From: Theocolax elegans
Taxonomy: Eukaryota > Arthropoda > Insecta > Hymenoptera > Cerocephalidae
Direction of reading: 5' to 3'
DNA length: 64,000 nt
Assembly: GCA_026168455.1 (NCBI GenBank)
Contig: CM047431.1
Coordinates: forward strand, 11,691,703-11,755,702
Shown one piece after another: positions 1 to 10,113 of the stretch (its first letter is position 1; each line of letters begins with the position of its first letter). The translations under genes and the position numbers were made by a program. The notes under the pieces are model-generated. The model saw nothing but the letters and a program-made list of their open reading frames with translations. It was not told the origin of the DNA and made no database searches.

Positions 1-340
1 GGTCCGGCCTACGCAATTTGAGGCAAAGCGTATCACTCTTGCACCTTTTATTTTAATCATTTGGTCCGCCTATGTGGGTAAGTAATTCTTAGAAATTCTT
101 CTTTATTAGTAGAATATAACCAACTTGCATCCTTTATTATTTGTAATTAATATTACAGTATTTTAAACCCTTAATAGTTAGTTCTAACAGTATTAAAATT
201 TCACAGTCAGTGCAAGTGCTTACATCATTTAAGGGTCCATTCATATGACATATATATATTCATAGTGGGTTCAGGTACACAGGGTTATAACTTCATGGTC
301 ATATTTTATAAATTGCTTTTGGTCTTGTTTTAACGCTAGG
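1..340. other. Unassigned AT-rich sequence
   Basis: No open frame with recognisable residues and no clear repeat was seen here. It lies downstream, on the minus strand, of the errantivirus-like env remnant, so it may be the 3' untranslated or LTR part of that element. No LTR ends or polypurine tract could be identified. Confidence 0.4.
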
Positions 341-378
341 TATGGATGACTTGATTCTATGTACGTTGACCCATTCAA

Positions 379-1234
379 CTAATTTTGGGTATGCTGTGAC
401 ACTAGTAGGGGGTGTAGTTTATACAAATGGTAGGCATTCTTCTCTACTAAAGGTAAATGTATTAAAACGATTGTGCGAGTACCTTTATGTATCGCGTCAA
501 TTTTTGAAATACGAGCAACTTCTTCAGCTCGTAGGTGTTCGACTGGAATATGTAGGTCCAGGTCTGAGTTCATCGCTTTTATATCCATCGCTATTTGTTG
601 GATTGTTTCTGATGTAAGAAGTTCACTTGGTAATTCTCCTCTACGCATCGTTTTCAGAATCATTAATAGTTCTTTTCCACTATCTATTACATGATCCAGT
701 CTTGCCTTCATTCGTCTGATGGCTACTTCCGTTCCCCTTAACATTTGGTCGTGTATCTTAGTGATGTTATACAATTTTTCAAAATTAGTAGAGACCAAGG
801 GTCTTTCCTCTATTGTAGTTAAACCAAATAACCTTTTGCTTATACTACCAACGATTCCTAATGGGGCCATTCTTTTGGTTCTAATGCTTTTAGGTTCGTT
901 ATTAAGTGTATAGTCTACTTGTCCAATGATATTAGTGGTTTGATTTATTTGGTCATGTAACCGATTTAAGGTCTCTTGTTGGAGAGGGTGTCGTCTTCCT
1001 CTATATATATATATATAGCCGCATAACATCTTGCAGGCGTCGCAGTTCATCTTGCGACAGGCGTCTAAGGTATGATCTCCGGTTCCTTACTGAGGAGTCC
1101 AAACTGGGGATCAAGGACGAAACGCTTTTAATTTTTTGCTTTAATTTTTGAAAAAGGCCTTTACTCTGGGAAATTCTACCAACCATAGTGGACAAAGGAT
1201 ATAATGGCCCTGCTTTATTCCAAAAATAAAGCAT
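379..1234 (-). pseudogene. Errantivirus-like envelope (F-type) remnant
   Basis: Two overlapping minus-strand frames look like the envelope of insect errantiviruses (gypsy elements with env). The longer frame (1050-379, 223 aa from an ATG) has an R-T-K-R furin-type site at residues 57-60. A glycine-rich hydrophobic stretch follows it, as at the cleaved N-terminus of F-type fusion proteins, and then a long helical region. The upstream part (1234-1001) is in another frame and runs into a short (TA)n tract at about 1000-1019, which adds Tyr-Ile repeats and breaks the gene. I see no C-terminal membrane anchor in this frame. Family membership is from pattern recognition; loss of function is seen directly in the frame break. 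Confidence 0.6.
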
Positions 1235-1334
1235 CTACTTCGGAAAGACCGATAAAAATATTATATATTTTATTGCTGTATGTTTAGATTGGGTCCTTGG
1301 AGCGATATCACTATGATCCAATTGCGACTGCTGT

Positions 1335-3104
1335 TTATTGGTCCGAGTTCCTACCGGATCCTTGAGACGTTTTAGGGGAAGTAGGGCCAGTTAAGGAACT
1401 AGTTCTGGGTCTAAAGCTTATAAGAGTGCGATTTTTAAACAGTTTTAATTTAGTGGTTTCGGGTTTATTGAGTTTACTGGAGTCTTGAGTTGGAGATTTT
1501 TGTTCTTCCTTTTCTTCTATTACCATGATTTTAATCTTAGGCAAATTTTCATTAATTTCTTCCTTAGTAGGATTTCGAGATAGTGCATCAGCGTTTTTAT
1601 TCAACTTTCCGGACTTATATTTGAACGTATACTGATATCCCGCGATTTTGCACCTCCAACGCATCAACCTCTGGCCTGGGTCCTTCCGATTATGCATCCT
1701 ATTCAAAGGTTCGTGATTTGCTACGAGAACAAACTTACGACCCAGTAAATATGGGCGAAACTGGTTGAGGGCATAGAGGATTGCTAGGCATTCCTTTTTG
1801 GTGGTGGAGTTTCTTTCAGCTTTAGTAAGGACCTTCGAAAGATATGTTACGGGATGGTTGAACCAATTTTTCTCTTAACTGAGAATCTCTCCAATAGAGT
1901 AATCAGACGCGTCCGCGGTCAGGGTAAAAGTTTTGTCCAGATCAGGAAAAATTAATATTGGCTCACTACATAGAGTTTCTTTTATGGTTTCAAAACTGTA
2001 ATCCTGCTCAGGTCCCCGTGTGAATGTTTTGCCTTTCTTTAAGAGATCAGATAATGAGGTAGTCATCTTCGAGAAGTTCTTAATAAATTTACGATAATAA
2101 CCAGCAAATCCCAAAAACTCACGAATATTTTTGGCATTTCTTGGTTTGGGGTAATTTCTGATTGATGATACTTTTTTGGATCTGGTTCTATTCTATGCTC
2201 ACTAACTATATATTGCAAAACGCCGACTTCTCGCCTCAGGTATTCTACTTTGTCATGCTGCAATACTATGTTTGCATCCTGTAAACGGCCCAAAAGTCTA
2301 CGTACTCGTTCGTCACGTTCTTTAAGATCTTTTGCGTACACAATAATGTCTTCTAAATAGACGAGTATTTCTATAATTTACAGTCCACGCAATACATTGT
2401 CCATAAGTCTTTAAAAAGTCGCGGGCGCGTTTTTTAAGCCTTTAGGCATTCGTTTAAATTGATAATGTCCGTGTAAGGTCGAAAACGCAGTTTTCCATTG
2501 ATCGTGAGGATGTAAGGGAATTTGTTGAAAGCCGTTTGCGAGATCAAAAATCGAAAAATACATGGCGCCCCCTAATTGGTCCATAACATCCACGGTATGC
2601 GTTAGAGTATACGCGTTATGCGTCATTACTATGCGCCATCTTAGGTTTCCCTGACTATATGATTTCTTGGGAACTACCTAGACGGGGCTATTAAATGATT
2701 TGTAATTAAATAATTTGTTCTTGAATGACTTGTTTGTTTAGTGCCTATATTGTTTAGTATTAATAGGGGTATTAGTTTCAAAAATGATTTCATGGTGCGT
2801 TTTATCAATGCAATGTAAAGGGTCCCCAGGTAATAGGAATGTGTCATTATAATCCGCGAGTAGTTTCTCAATAGATTTCAACTCCTCTGAATTTAAATGA
2901 TCCAATTGGAATAATATTTTTAATCACTCAACTCACTATTGCAATTCTAGGTTCGGTATCGGTTTCAGATTCGAACTCAGGGGTGAAATACTCAAAAGGA
3001 ATGAGTTCTTTTGGGCCCACTTCAATGGTTATATCTTCGTCACGAGTGTTAATCGCTAAGACTTTACAAGAGTTATTCTCGCCTTTTACCAAGGCTTCGA
3101 CTAA
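1335..3104 (-). pseudogene. Errantivirus-like pol remnant (RT and RNase H)
   Basis: Minus-strand fragments of a Ty3/gypsy pol lie in several frames. RT blocks include FDLANGFQQIPL and RMPKGLKNAPATF (2626-2411). The catalytic box reads V-Y-L-E-D-I-I-V-Y near 2365-2340, so the usual YLDD has become YLED. Next come the connection region and the RNase H start with A-D-A-S-D (about 1930-1900), then GKLNKNADALSRNP near 1600. Frames are broken by stops and shifts. The integrase that should follow RNase H is absent: sequence passes from the RNase H end (1335) to env (1234) in about 100 bases. Sequence at 2881-3104 may be the degraded protease-RT link. Confidence 0.75.
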
Positions 3105-3549
3105 CAAGGGAAGTACATGACCTCCGGGAAACGGATCTCATCCTAACTTTGGTATGTTTTTCATAATATAAAAATATGAAGAAAGCCAAGTTATCTCTTG
3201 CCAATGGCCACTTTTACGGGAGTTATTCGACATTCAATAATAATAGCAGTAAAAATTACTTCCAATTCGATCGCTTATAACTCGGAAACAAATAAAGATA
3301 AACAATCGAACCAAAAACCAGAAAAAAGTTGAGTTCAAGTAGATATGGTTTGAAAAAAAAGAAGCTCAAATTGCTTAATTTGAAGCAAAGTTATGAAGAA
3401 AATAAGAAATTGAAGATTATTAGGCCAAAAGAAACAATAAATTTTTTATATTAAATTTTGGTTAAAATTTCTTCATATTTTTATATTATAAAAGACATAC
3501 CAACAAGTTAGGATGAGATCCGTTTCCCGGAGGTCATGTACTTCCCTTG
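3105..3549. mobile_element. 445-bp foldback MITE with TAA target duplication
   Basis: The ends are inverted copies about 44 bp long. The left starts CAAGGGAAGTACATGACC at 3105; the right is its reverse complement, ending at 3549. Flanks are TAA on both sides (3102-3104 and 3550-3552), as expected for a 3-bp duplication of PIF/Harbinger type. The interior has no coding potential. It lies inside the errantivirus-like pol remnant. A diverged relative is at 51300-52205. Superfamily assignment is inference. Confidence 0.7.
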
Positions 3550-3740
3550 TAAGTAAGCGTGTTCGTATCCAGCATCTATTCGAGGTAACCTTCTTTCAAA
3601 CTGGTCTTTACAAGGTTTATTTTAATGACTTGTTTGATTCTCTTGGAAATGGTATAAATTAATTTCTCCGGAAATTTGCTATTCAAAATAGTCTATTGTT
3701 AAGGGTCAATAATAAATAAATCCAATTTATTTATTTATGT

Positions 3741-3785
3741 GCACAACGTTTCCTCTGCTAGGTTTGCAGACCTCTTTAGATGCTG
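3741..3785 (-). ncRNA. Hammerhead-ribozyme-like motif (degenerate), Penelope-like element
   Basis: Read on the minus strand: CTAAAGA (against the hammerhead box CUGAUGA, 5 of 7), a short stem TCTGC/GCAGA with loop AAACCTA, then GGAAAC, carrying the second conserved GAAA box. Penelope-like elements are known to carry hammerhead motifs in their terminal repeats. The broken first box suggests it is inactive. Confidence 0.4.
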
Positions 3786-3963
3786 AATTTATTGGATAAA
3801 ATTATAAATATTTATATCAAATTTTATAATACTTGTGAATTAAAAACTAAATTTTACCTTAATGTTGAATATAATGTTACAGACCAAGTGAACTTCGTCG
3901 AATGAAATTTGATAAGAAATCAATGAGTATTTATGGAAAAACGAAGTAGGTGTATTTGTCTCT

Positions 3964-4299
3964 TTAAATATATAGCATCTCCGAAATGAGTCTTTTTTTA
4001 AAACAAGATTCTTTATCTATTATTTTTGCATCTTCCCAGTTAAAATTGTGATTTAAATTATTTAAAATATGTGCAGTAATGACGGCTGCTAGATTTTTAT
4101 TGTCCTGATGTTCTTTTATTCGATTTTTTCGGCAGCGTTTTGTTTCTCCAATATAAATAGCTGGGCATTCAATACAAGATAACTTGCAAACTTCCTCTGT
4201 CTCCTCCCATTTTGATGTTTTGTCTTTGCCTAATTTTATGACAGTATCGAGTTTGTAATTAATTAATGGAATAGTATTGATATTACATTTTCTTAGCAT
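3964..4299 (-). pseudogene. Penelope-like retroelement, GIY-YIG endonuclease fragment
   Basis: A 111-aa minus-strand frame contains CKLSCIECPAIYIGETKR followed by RIKEHQDN. This is the Cys-containing linker and GIY-YIG core typical of the C-terminal endonuclease of Penelope-like retroelements. In this family it nicks target DNA for reverse transcription. Only the C-terminal part is present; no RT domain was found upstream (4300-4900). Hammerhead-like motifs lie on both sides (4529-4570 and 3741-3785), matching the terminal-repeat organisation of such elements. It is a fossil fragment. Confidence 0.75.
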
Positions 4300-4528
4300 T
4301 CAGGAACATTTATTGAAAAACCCTTTATTATAAGGTAGTGATATGGTACATATTGAAATTTTTTATCTATTTAACATTGTTTTTAATTGTCATATTGCGT
4401 TTTCTTTTATTTATTGCTGTATTTATAAATTCAATAGGATAATAGATGGTGGGGAGATTATCGTTCGTCCAGAATTTGTTAATAAAAAAAGGCTTTATTC
4501 ATCTCCACAAACACAATTTTTGTTTTTG

Positions 4529-4570
4529 CCGACGTTTCGGACGTTTTATTAACCGTCCCTTTTCAAGGCT
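4529..4570 (-). ncRNA. Second hammerhead-like motif of the Penelope-like remnant
   Basis: Minus strand: TTGAAAAG (against CUGAUGAG, 5 of 8), stem GGACG/CGTCC closing a 10-base A/T-rich loop, then GAAACGTC. The GAAA box and stem II are kept while the CUGAUGA box is degraded. It lies on the 5' side of the GIY-YIG fragment. Confidence 0.4.
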
Positions 4571-5355
4571 AAAAAAACAAATCAGCCAGAAAGTTCTATA
4601 ACATTAAAGCTGCAATTTAAGTAAATGTAAATTCTACGATAACACGTACACACATTTTTACCAACAAAAAAAGGCGTAGATATACTATTTACATGCTGGA
4701 GTCAATACCGTCATCTCAAATCGCACAAACGCTACAGAGAAAAACCATGGAATTTAAAAACTTAATTTAAACGATTAAAACAACAATAAAACAGTCCGGT
4801 CAACAAAAATTGTTATTCTATACCTCAAAATAAACGTATTAAAAGAATCATTTAAAAAAATTTTAAAAAGGAAAAATTAAAAATTAGAAGAAAATTATAT
4901 CATATAAAATTACATGTAAAACATTAGTGAAAAAAAAAGAGAGAATTACACACCCCACACACAGTCGCAAAATCCTCCACTCAACGTGTTTATGAGGACC
5001 TCCTCGAAGGGAGCCCTTTACAATAGTAAAAGTACAATAATAAATGCATACATACATACACATACATATGCACACATACGCATACATACATACGCATAAC
5101 ATATATATACATACGTATAGATACAACACATTCGTGTACGCATAAACCGATTTATCAGATATATAAGTCGCAGAGAGCGATAATATTGCGGGGCCAAACG
5201 AGATTCTAGATTACATATTTTTAACAAGAATTAATTGATACTTGTTCCAGTATATATTTCAGAATAAGTTTAGCGAAACAATAAGTCGCAGCAATTCTGT
5301 GTTAATGTCGAAAAAATCCAGCTGGAATTCCACCTGAAAAAGTATGCGAATTCAA
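4571..5355. other. AT-rich sequence with a short microsatellite
   Basis: No gene seen. Positions 5040-5122 are an imperfect ACAT/CATA microsatellite, which makes artefactual Tyr/Cys-rich frames on the minus strand. The part next to 4570 may still belong to the Penelope-like remnant. Confidence 0.45.
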
Positions 5356-5548
5356 ATGGATTTCGGATTGGATTTTCGCCCGGCTAAACGACTGTATAAT
5401 TACAGGCGGATTTAGGACTGGAATTTCGTGCTGATTTAGGTCTAGATTCCAAGGTGGATTTCGGACTGGAAATTCGCGCGTAATGAGGACTGCAAATTTG
5501 CGCAGATATAGGACCGGAATTCAAGGTGGATTTCGGACAGGAAATGTT
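5356..5548. repeat. Degenerate ~25-bp tandem repeat
   Basis: Units resembling GGATTTCGGACTGGAATTCG recur at about 5356, 5406, 5432, 5456, 5483, 5508 and 5530, so the period is about 22-27 bases with drift. The repeat makes a pseudo-repetitive Ser-Pro-Lys-rich frame on the minus strand. No known satellite was recognised. Sequence from 5549 to 5937 is AT-rich with nothing identifiable. Confidence 0.6.
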
Positions 5549-5937
5549 GGATATTGGACCATTCAAGTAGCAAGTTTATTTACTGGATATAATGGTGAAG
5601 AGCTTCATTTATCGAAAAAGAGCTTGAAGCGCTTCACTTTCAGGATTATTTATGATTTTTAAAAAATTTTCAGTTGTTGTTACCGACATTAAGTATTTTT
5701 ATACATAATTAATGAAAAATTAAATATTGTTGAAAAATCGAAACTTCCTCATGAAACTTCTGAAAAATGATTATATTTTTTTTTAATTTTGATTTCGCTT
5801 TTTTAATCATAATTTTTAGGTTGAAAAAAGTGCATCCTTTTAATTGAGGTCCAGATTCTGTTGAAGATACGTAAATTATTAGATGCAAATCCGTTAAAGA
5901 TACGGTCCTGAGCCGCCTTACAATTTTTCGTATCGCG

Positions 5938-6726
5938 ACTTTTTTTGTAAAATTTTCCGAACTTTTCATTAAAAATACTTTTAAAGACATAATTGTATGC
6001 TGTCACACTCTTGTAAGCCATTTAAACCTTAAATAGTGAAAATCAGCAATTCTGCTCCGGACTCTGGTAACCTAATACTGTCTAAAAGATTTTGTATTTT
6101 TAGCAGCTTACAGGGGATTAGATGGATACTGAAACAAGTAGAGATACTTTTCTACCATTCCAAGGTAAGTGCATACATTTTTTTGCAATGATCATGCTAC
6201 TCGATTCATCGTTATAAGGCAACAAATATACATTTCTATTAATATTTCGGGCACTTTTCCCGGATATTTTGACCATAAGTGATCTTAATGATTTAGACCC
6301 ACTCTGGAAATTTTTAGGCACTTTCTGACTATAAAAAGACATCTTTTAGACAGTATTACGTTACCAGAGTCCGGAGCAGAATTGCTGATTTTCACTATTT
6401 AAGGTTTAAATGGCTTACAAGAGTGTGACAGCATACATTTATGTCTTTAAAAGTATTTTTAATGAAAAGTTCGGAAAATTTTACAAAAAAAGTCATACTT
6501 ATGTTTTTAGTGAAAAATGCATCCCCTAGGAGCTAAAAATTCATGAAAATGGGCATATAATGCAAAAAAGTGCTAAAATGTCAACTTTGACTCTCTGTAA
6601 CTTAAAATAATGGCCCAGAAAAAATCTGAAAAAATTCAGGAGAACTACTGGATACCTCTAAAGCATATTCCCACAGTTATAGCAATATTTATTTTTTTCA
6701 TCTTCGATGTCACAGAGAACCACCCA
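5938..6726. mobile_element. Foldback element, TGGGTGGTTCTC-ended family, copy A
   Basis: Arms at 5938-6090 and 6340-6490 are inverted copies, both containing CAGCAATTCTGCTCCGG. The right end runs on to 6726, where read outward it is TGGGTGGTTCTC next to a (TA)n tract. The left arm is truncated at about 5938. The spacer 6091-6339 matches copy B (24712-24940) in opposite orientation. It abuts the truncated end of the LTR at 6727, inside the same (TA)n tract that lies within the complete LTR copy, so it may have inserted there. Confidence 0.65.
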
Positions 6727-7711
6727 TATATATATATATATATATTTCTAGAATAATTATTCCTCCGTATTGTTATGTTTAATTACTCTCCTCAAGATCT
6801 GCTAATTATTACTTCTAACCACACATAAAAATCTCCTTATTAGATAGAATCCCGGAAAACAATACTCTGTGATTAATCTATATAATCTGAAATACACTAC
6901 TGGTTTTTTCGATCGATAGGATCAAAAAAGAACAACACTGTATTTGGCGATTGATAGGATCAGAATAACAATACTGTATTTGGCGATCGATAGGATCAGA
7001 TTGGCGAGGATCCATTTTCCGAACCACGCCAGACTTCTTCCCCGATTTTCTATCTCCCTCAACTCCTAATATCCCTATCTGTTCTCTCTCTCATTACCTA
7101 TGAGGGATACGGCAATATTATAATTCTCCAACCCTTCCGTATCCGTCACAGGTGTAATAAAGCTACCCGTATTTACCCTACTATAGATAAAAATGACAAC
7201 TAATTTGCATAAGTTATCATTGTCCCAACTAGTATTTCGACTTTCCGTATTTAAGGTAATTACAGTCATATAATGTAATATGCTGTTATATGTACCAATA
7301 CGCAAGTCTTATCTCTAATAAAATCATCTATTGATTGGTTCAGTAGATCACTAAATTATTCTCTAGTTAACAGCGCGAAATTCAAATATAAATTTATCTC
7401 CTTACTATTATACAGATGTTCCCCCACTATCCGTGTTCCGAATTCCCTAGACAATATGCGTGCGATCCCCGTATCGATACGAGCGCGGACCGTGTGTTCA
7501 GTGTGCGCGCGCTTGAATCTAGATCGATTCAAGATGGCGACAACTGAGCGCGGGCCGGCACGTAAACAACGTGCCTCGCGACCGTTTCCCCGGGTGTGCG
7601 CGATCCCCACCGTCGAGAATAGTACCCGGGTACTACCGCGGAGTGGTGCGCGAACGTGCACGCACCAGCAACAACTCTCCAGGCGACGCCCAGTGATGTT
7701 GCTACATCACA
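6727..7711 (-). mobile_element. 3' LTR, truncated
   Basis: Nearly identical to 18868-19841, with one small indel near 7200. The minus-strand 5' end is TGTGATGTAGC at 7711. The 3' part (about 480 bp of the 1457-bp LTR) is missing beyond the (TA)n tract, where a foldback element begins. Open frames on both strands (7356-7661 and 7456-7797) recur in the other LTR only because the LTRs match; they are not genes. Confidence 0.8.
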
Positions 7712-7735
7712 TTACCCCCCCCCCCCCCAAAACTT
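7712..7735 (-). other. Polypurine tract of the LTR element
   Basis: On the minus strand a run of about 15 G residues preceded by AAAGTTTT sits directly before the LTR start TGTGAT. This is where plus-strand DNA synthesis is primed in LTR retroelements. Confidence 0.7.
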
Positions 7736-8460
7736 TACTTACCCTGGTAAGGATAGTTTATTCCTTAAAATACTACTTTCATATACTCCTGGGATAACGT
7801 GACACCCCAACACATATAAAAAATATACGGTAATAATAAGGAAAAAAAATTTACGTGAACTTCTTATAATTCATCCTGCTCCAGTCAATTAATCCCCTTT
7901 TTTCTTGGTTTTCTAAACTATCCCTACTTTTAGTAAGGATACCTCTACTAACTACCCTGCTACCTTACAGTCCTTACTACTCTTCACTCCTCGTGGTGTA
8001 ACATACATGATCAGATCCTTTACGAGACACACCCTCTATATTGATCCCATCAATATTCTCCCCCACCCTTACTTCTAAATTTACCTTGGGGAAACAGTAA
8101 CTTGGTAACGGCCTATCGGTCCCTACTGCCGTGATTCGAGAGGACCTTTCTGAACTCCCGACTTACCGTTTCCCAACATCGCCCTAAACTGTGTACAATT
8201 CGGACAATCGTCGAATGTCGTCCCAACTGTTATACAAACCTGGCATGCTAACCCCTCTGTTTTACGAAGGGAGCAGTTTCGTATGTTATGACCCTGTTTT
8301 TTTACAAAAATAGCACCTCCTATTAGGACACTCGGAACTCCTATGCCCTACCTTCTGACACTCGAAACACGGACCGTGAAATGCTCTATTCTCGTCCCTA
8401 TTTCCATTACTAACAAATCTATTCGAGTGACCGAGGGAAGTTTTGAATATTAATTTAGAG
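7736..8460 (-). pseudogene. Gag C-terminus with zinc knuckles, broken
   Basis: On the minus strand 8460-8286 encodes a CX2CX4HX4C knuckle, CFECQKVGHRSSEC (8369-8328), and the start of a second, CYFCKKTG, which ends at a stop (8286-8288). It continues the gag at 15628-17317, from which the R1-clade LINE separates it. The remaining 550 bases to the polypurine tract show no protease, RT or integrase motif. Confidence 0.65.
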
Positions 8461-8579
8461 TAAATCTACCAAATTGAAATATTTTAAAGACTTGAAATTT
8501 CCACGCTAAGTCCGTTTTGTGCATGGGTTCGCCCTTGGCCTAGAAGCCAATACGTGCTCTCTTCGGAGAGGTCGATGTG

Positions 8580-9501
8580 CCAAAGAGGCATGTATTCTAT
8601 AACTGTTTTAGAGTCTTTCCATAGGGCAACATTGCACCGTCTAGCTGACAGTATTTGATCGCCCTGGTTCCTCCGTCAACCGACTTTGGCAACCCCTCAG
8701 GATCAAGTAGCTTTGTTCTAAATGATCCCAAGCGCTCCGAATTCGATTCGACAGTTCGGTAACTTTTTGAGTTACTAAATTCGTCAGGAGTCGCCTTTGG
8801 GATCGGTTAACCGCGATCGGAGGCCACTTGAACAGTGTACCGAAACTCGTTACTGGGGCCCACCGCCTTGCGACGGCTAGCCTAGAGTCGTAATTCTCGG
8901 TGTGAATGCGGCGATGTTTAGCTCACCGCCGTCGTCCGCTTTCGAACATAAGCGGCATCCGGGTCAACTTCGCTTCACCCGTCAATCCTTCCTCCACTAT
9001 CGTAGGAGGTCTATATCGGACTCTCGGAATTGGGGGCCGAGTCACTCACCCTCACCCAACTCAGGAAATCTGAGAGCGGGTTTCCGCCAAGTGCGCCAAA
9101 GAGACATGTATTCTATGACTGTTCTAGAGTCTTTCCATAGGACAACATTGCACCGTCTAGCTGACAGTATTTGATTGCCCTGGTTTCTCCTTCATTCGAC
9201 TTTCGTAACCCCTCAGGATTAGATAGTTTTGTTCTAAATGATCCCAAGCGCCTCGGATTCGATTCGGCATTCCGATGACTTTATAAGTCACGAAAGCCGT
9301 CAAGAGTCACCTATGGGATCGGTTGACCACGATCGGAGGCCACTTGAACAGTGTACCGAAACTCGTTACTGGGGCCCACCGCCTTGCGACGGCTAGCCTA
9401 GAGTCGTAATTCTCGGTTAGAATGCGGCGGTGTTTAGCTCACCGCCGTCGTCCGCTTTCGAACATAAGCGGCATCCGGGTTAATCTCGCTTCACTCGTCA
9501 A
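8580..9501 (-). repeat. 516-bp tandem repeat in the LINE 3' UTR
   Basis: Sequence 8580-8985 recurs at 9096-9501 with high identity, including CTAGCCTAGAGTCGTAATTC. The offset is about 516 bases. The connecting part (8988-9112) also matches 15175-15297, upstream of the ORF, so related sequence lies in both the 3' and 5' untranslated regions. Confidence 0.8.
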
Positions 9502-10113
9502 GCCTGCTTGCAACCACACACCCCGCAGAGTCCAACCCAATACTGGGGACACGCTAGTGTTTCACTTTCGACACAGAGGAACACCAACGTGGGGCTCGGA
9601 TCCCAGTCCCTGCGTACCAGAGTAAAGGCATCCTGGTCCAACTGTCGACATGCCGAAGCACGCCTCCCTATTACTCCCCGGATCCCCGGGGAGGTTTTCC
9701 GGTAGGTGGCCTAACGTTCGAATGAATGCAGTTTGTAGGAGAAACTTCTTTGCATTCCGTGAAGCGTTAGATCCCTCTATTCTCGTCGTTCAGACGAGGC
9801 CGTTCCAATCAAGGGTTCTAACTTTTCCACGATGGGATTCGACTGGCATTCCCTGTTGAGAGAAGACCTTAAGCATTTTGTACGGACTGGAGAGTCTGAT
9901 GAGACAGTCTTACCAGCTTCACAGTACAGTGCTTCATGCATGATTGCCAGGGGAGTGGCCGTTTCCTCGAAACATCCGCTCTTTGACTATCACACGGGTT
10001 AGGCGTCTTTGGAGTCTGGGGTCTGTCTCTGGGGTTGTCCTCAAGTTCCAGCTTGGAAGGTCCTATGTACCTTTTAGCAAACTTATTGAATGCCAGGTAC
10101 AAATCCCGGTTAC

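Noticed and set aside
4884..5227. Tyr/Cys/Met-rich frames on the minus strand
   Set aside because: Translation of the ACAT/CATA microsatellite.
5356..5548. CRISPR-like array
   Set aside because: The units are contiguous and degenerate with no unique spacers, and the DNA is eukaryotic. It is an ordinary tandem repeat.
6118..6342. 74-codon frame also present at 24712-24936 (about 78% protein identity)
   Set aside because: Most base differences between the copies change the amino acid, so there is no sign of protein-level selection. The frame is a by-product of the shared repeat.
7356..7797. Overlapping frames on both strands, repeated at 19486-19849
   Set aside because: They lie in the two LTR copies and recur only because the LTRs are nearly identical. 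No domain is recognisable.
8902..9859. Arg/Pro-rich frames in the LINE 3' region
   Set aside because: They fall in the 516-bp tandem repeat, differ between repeat copies and run opposite to the LINE.
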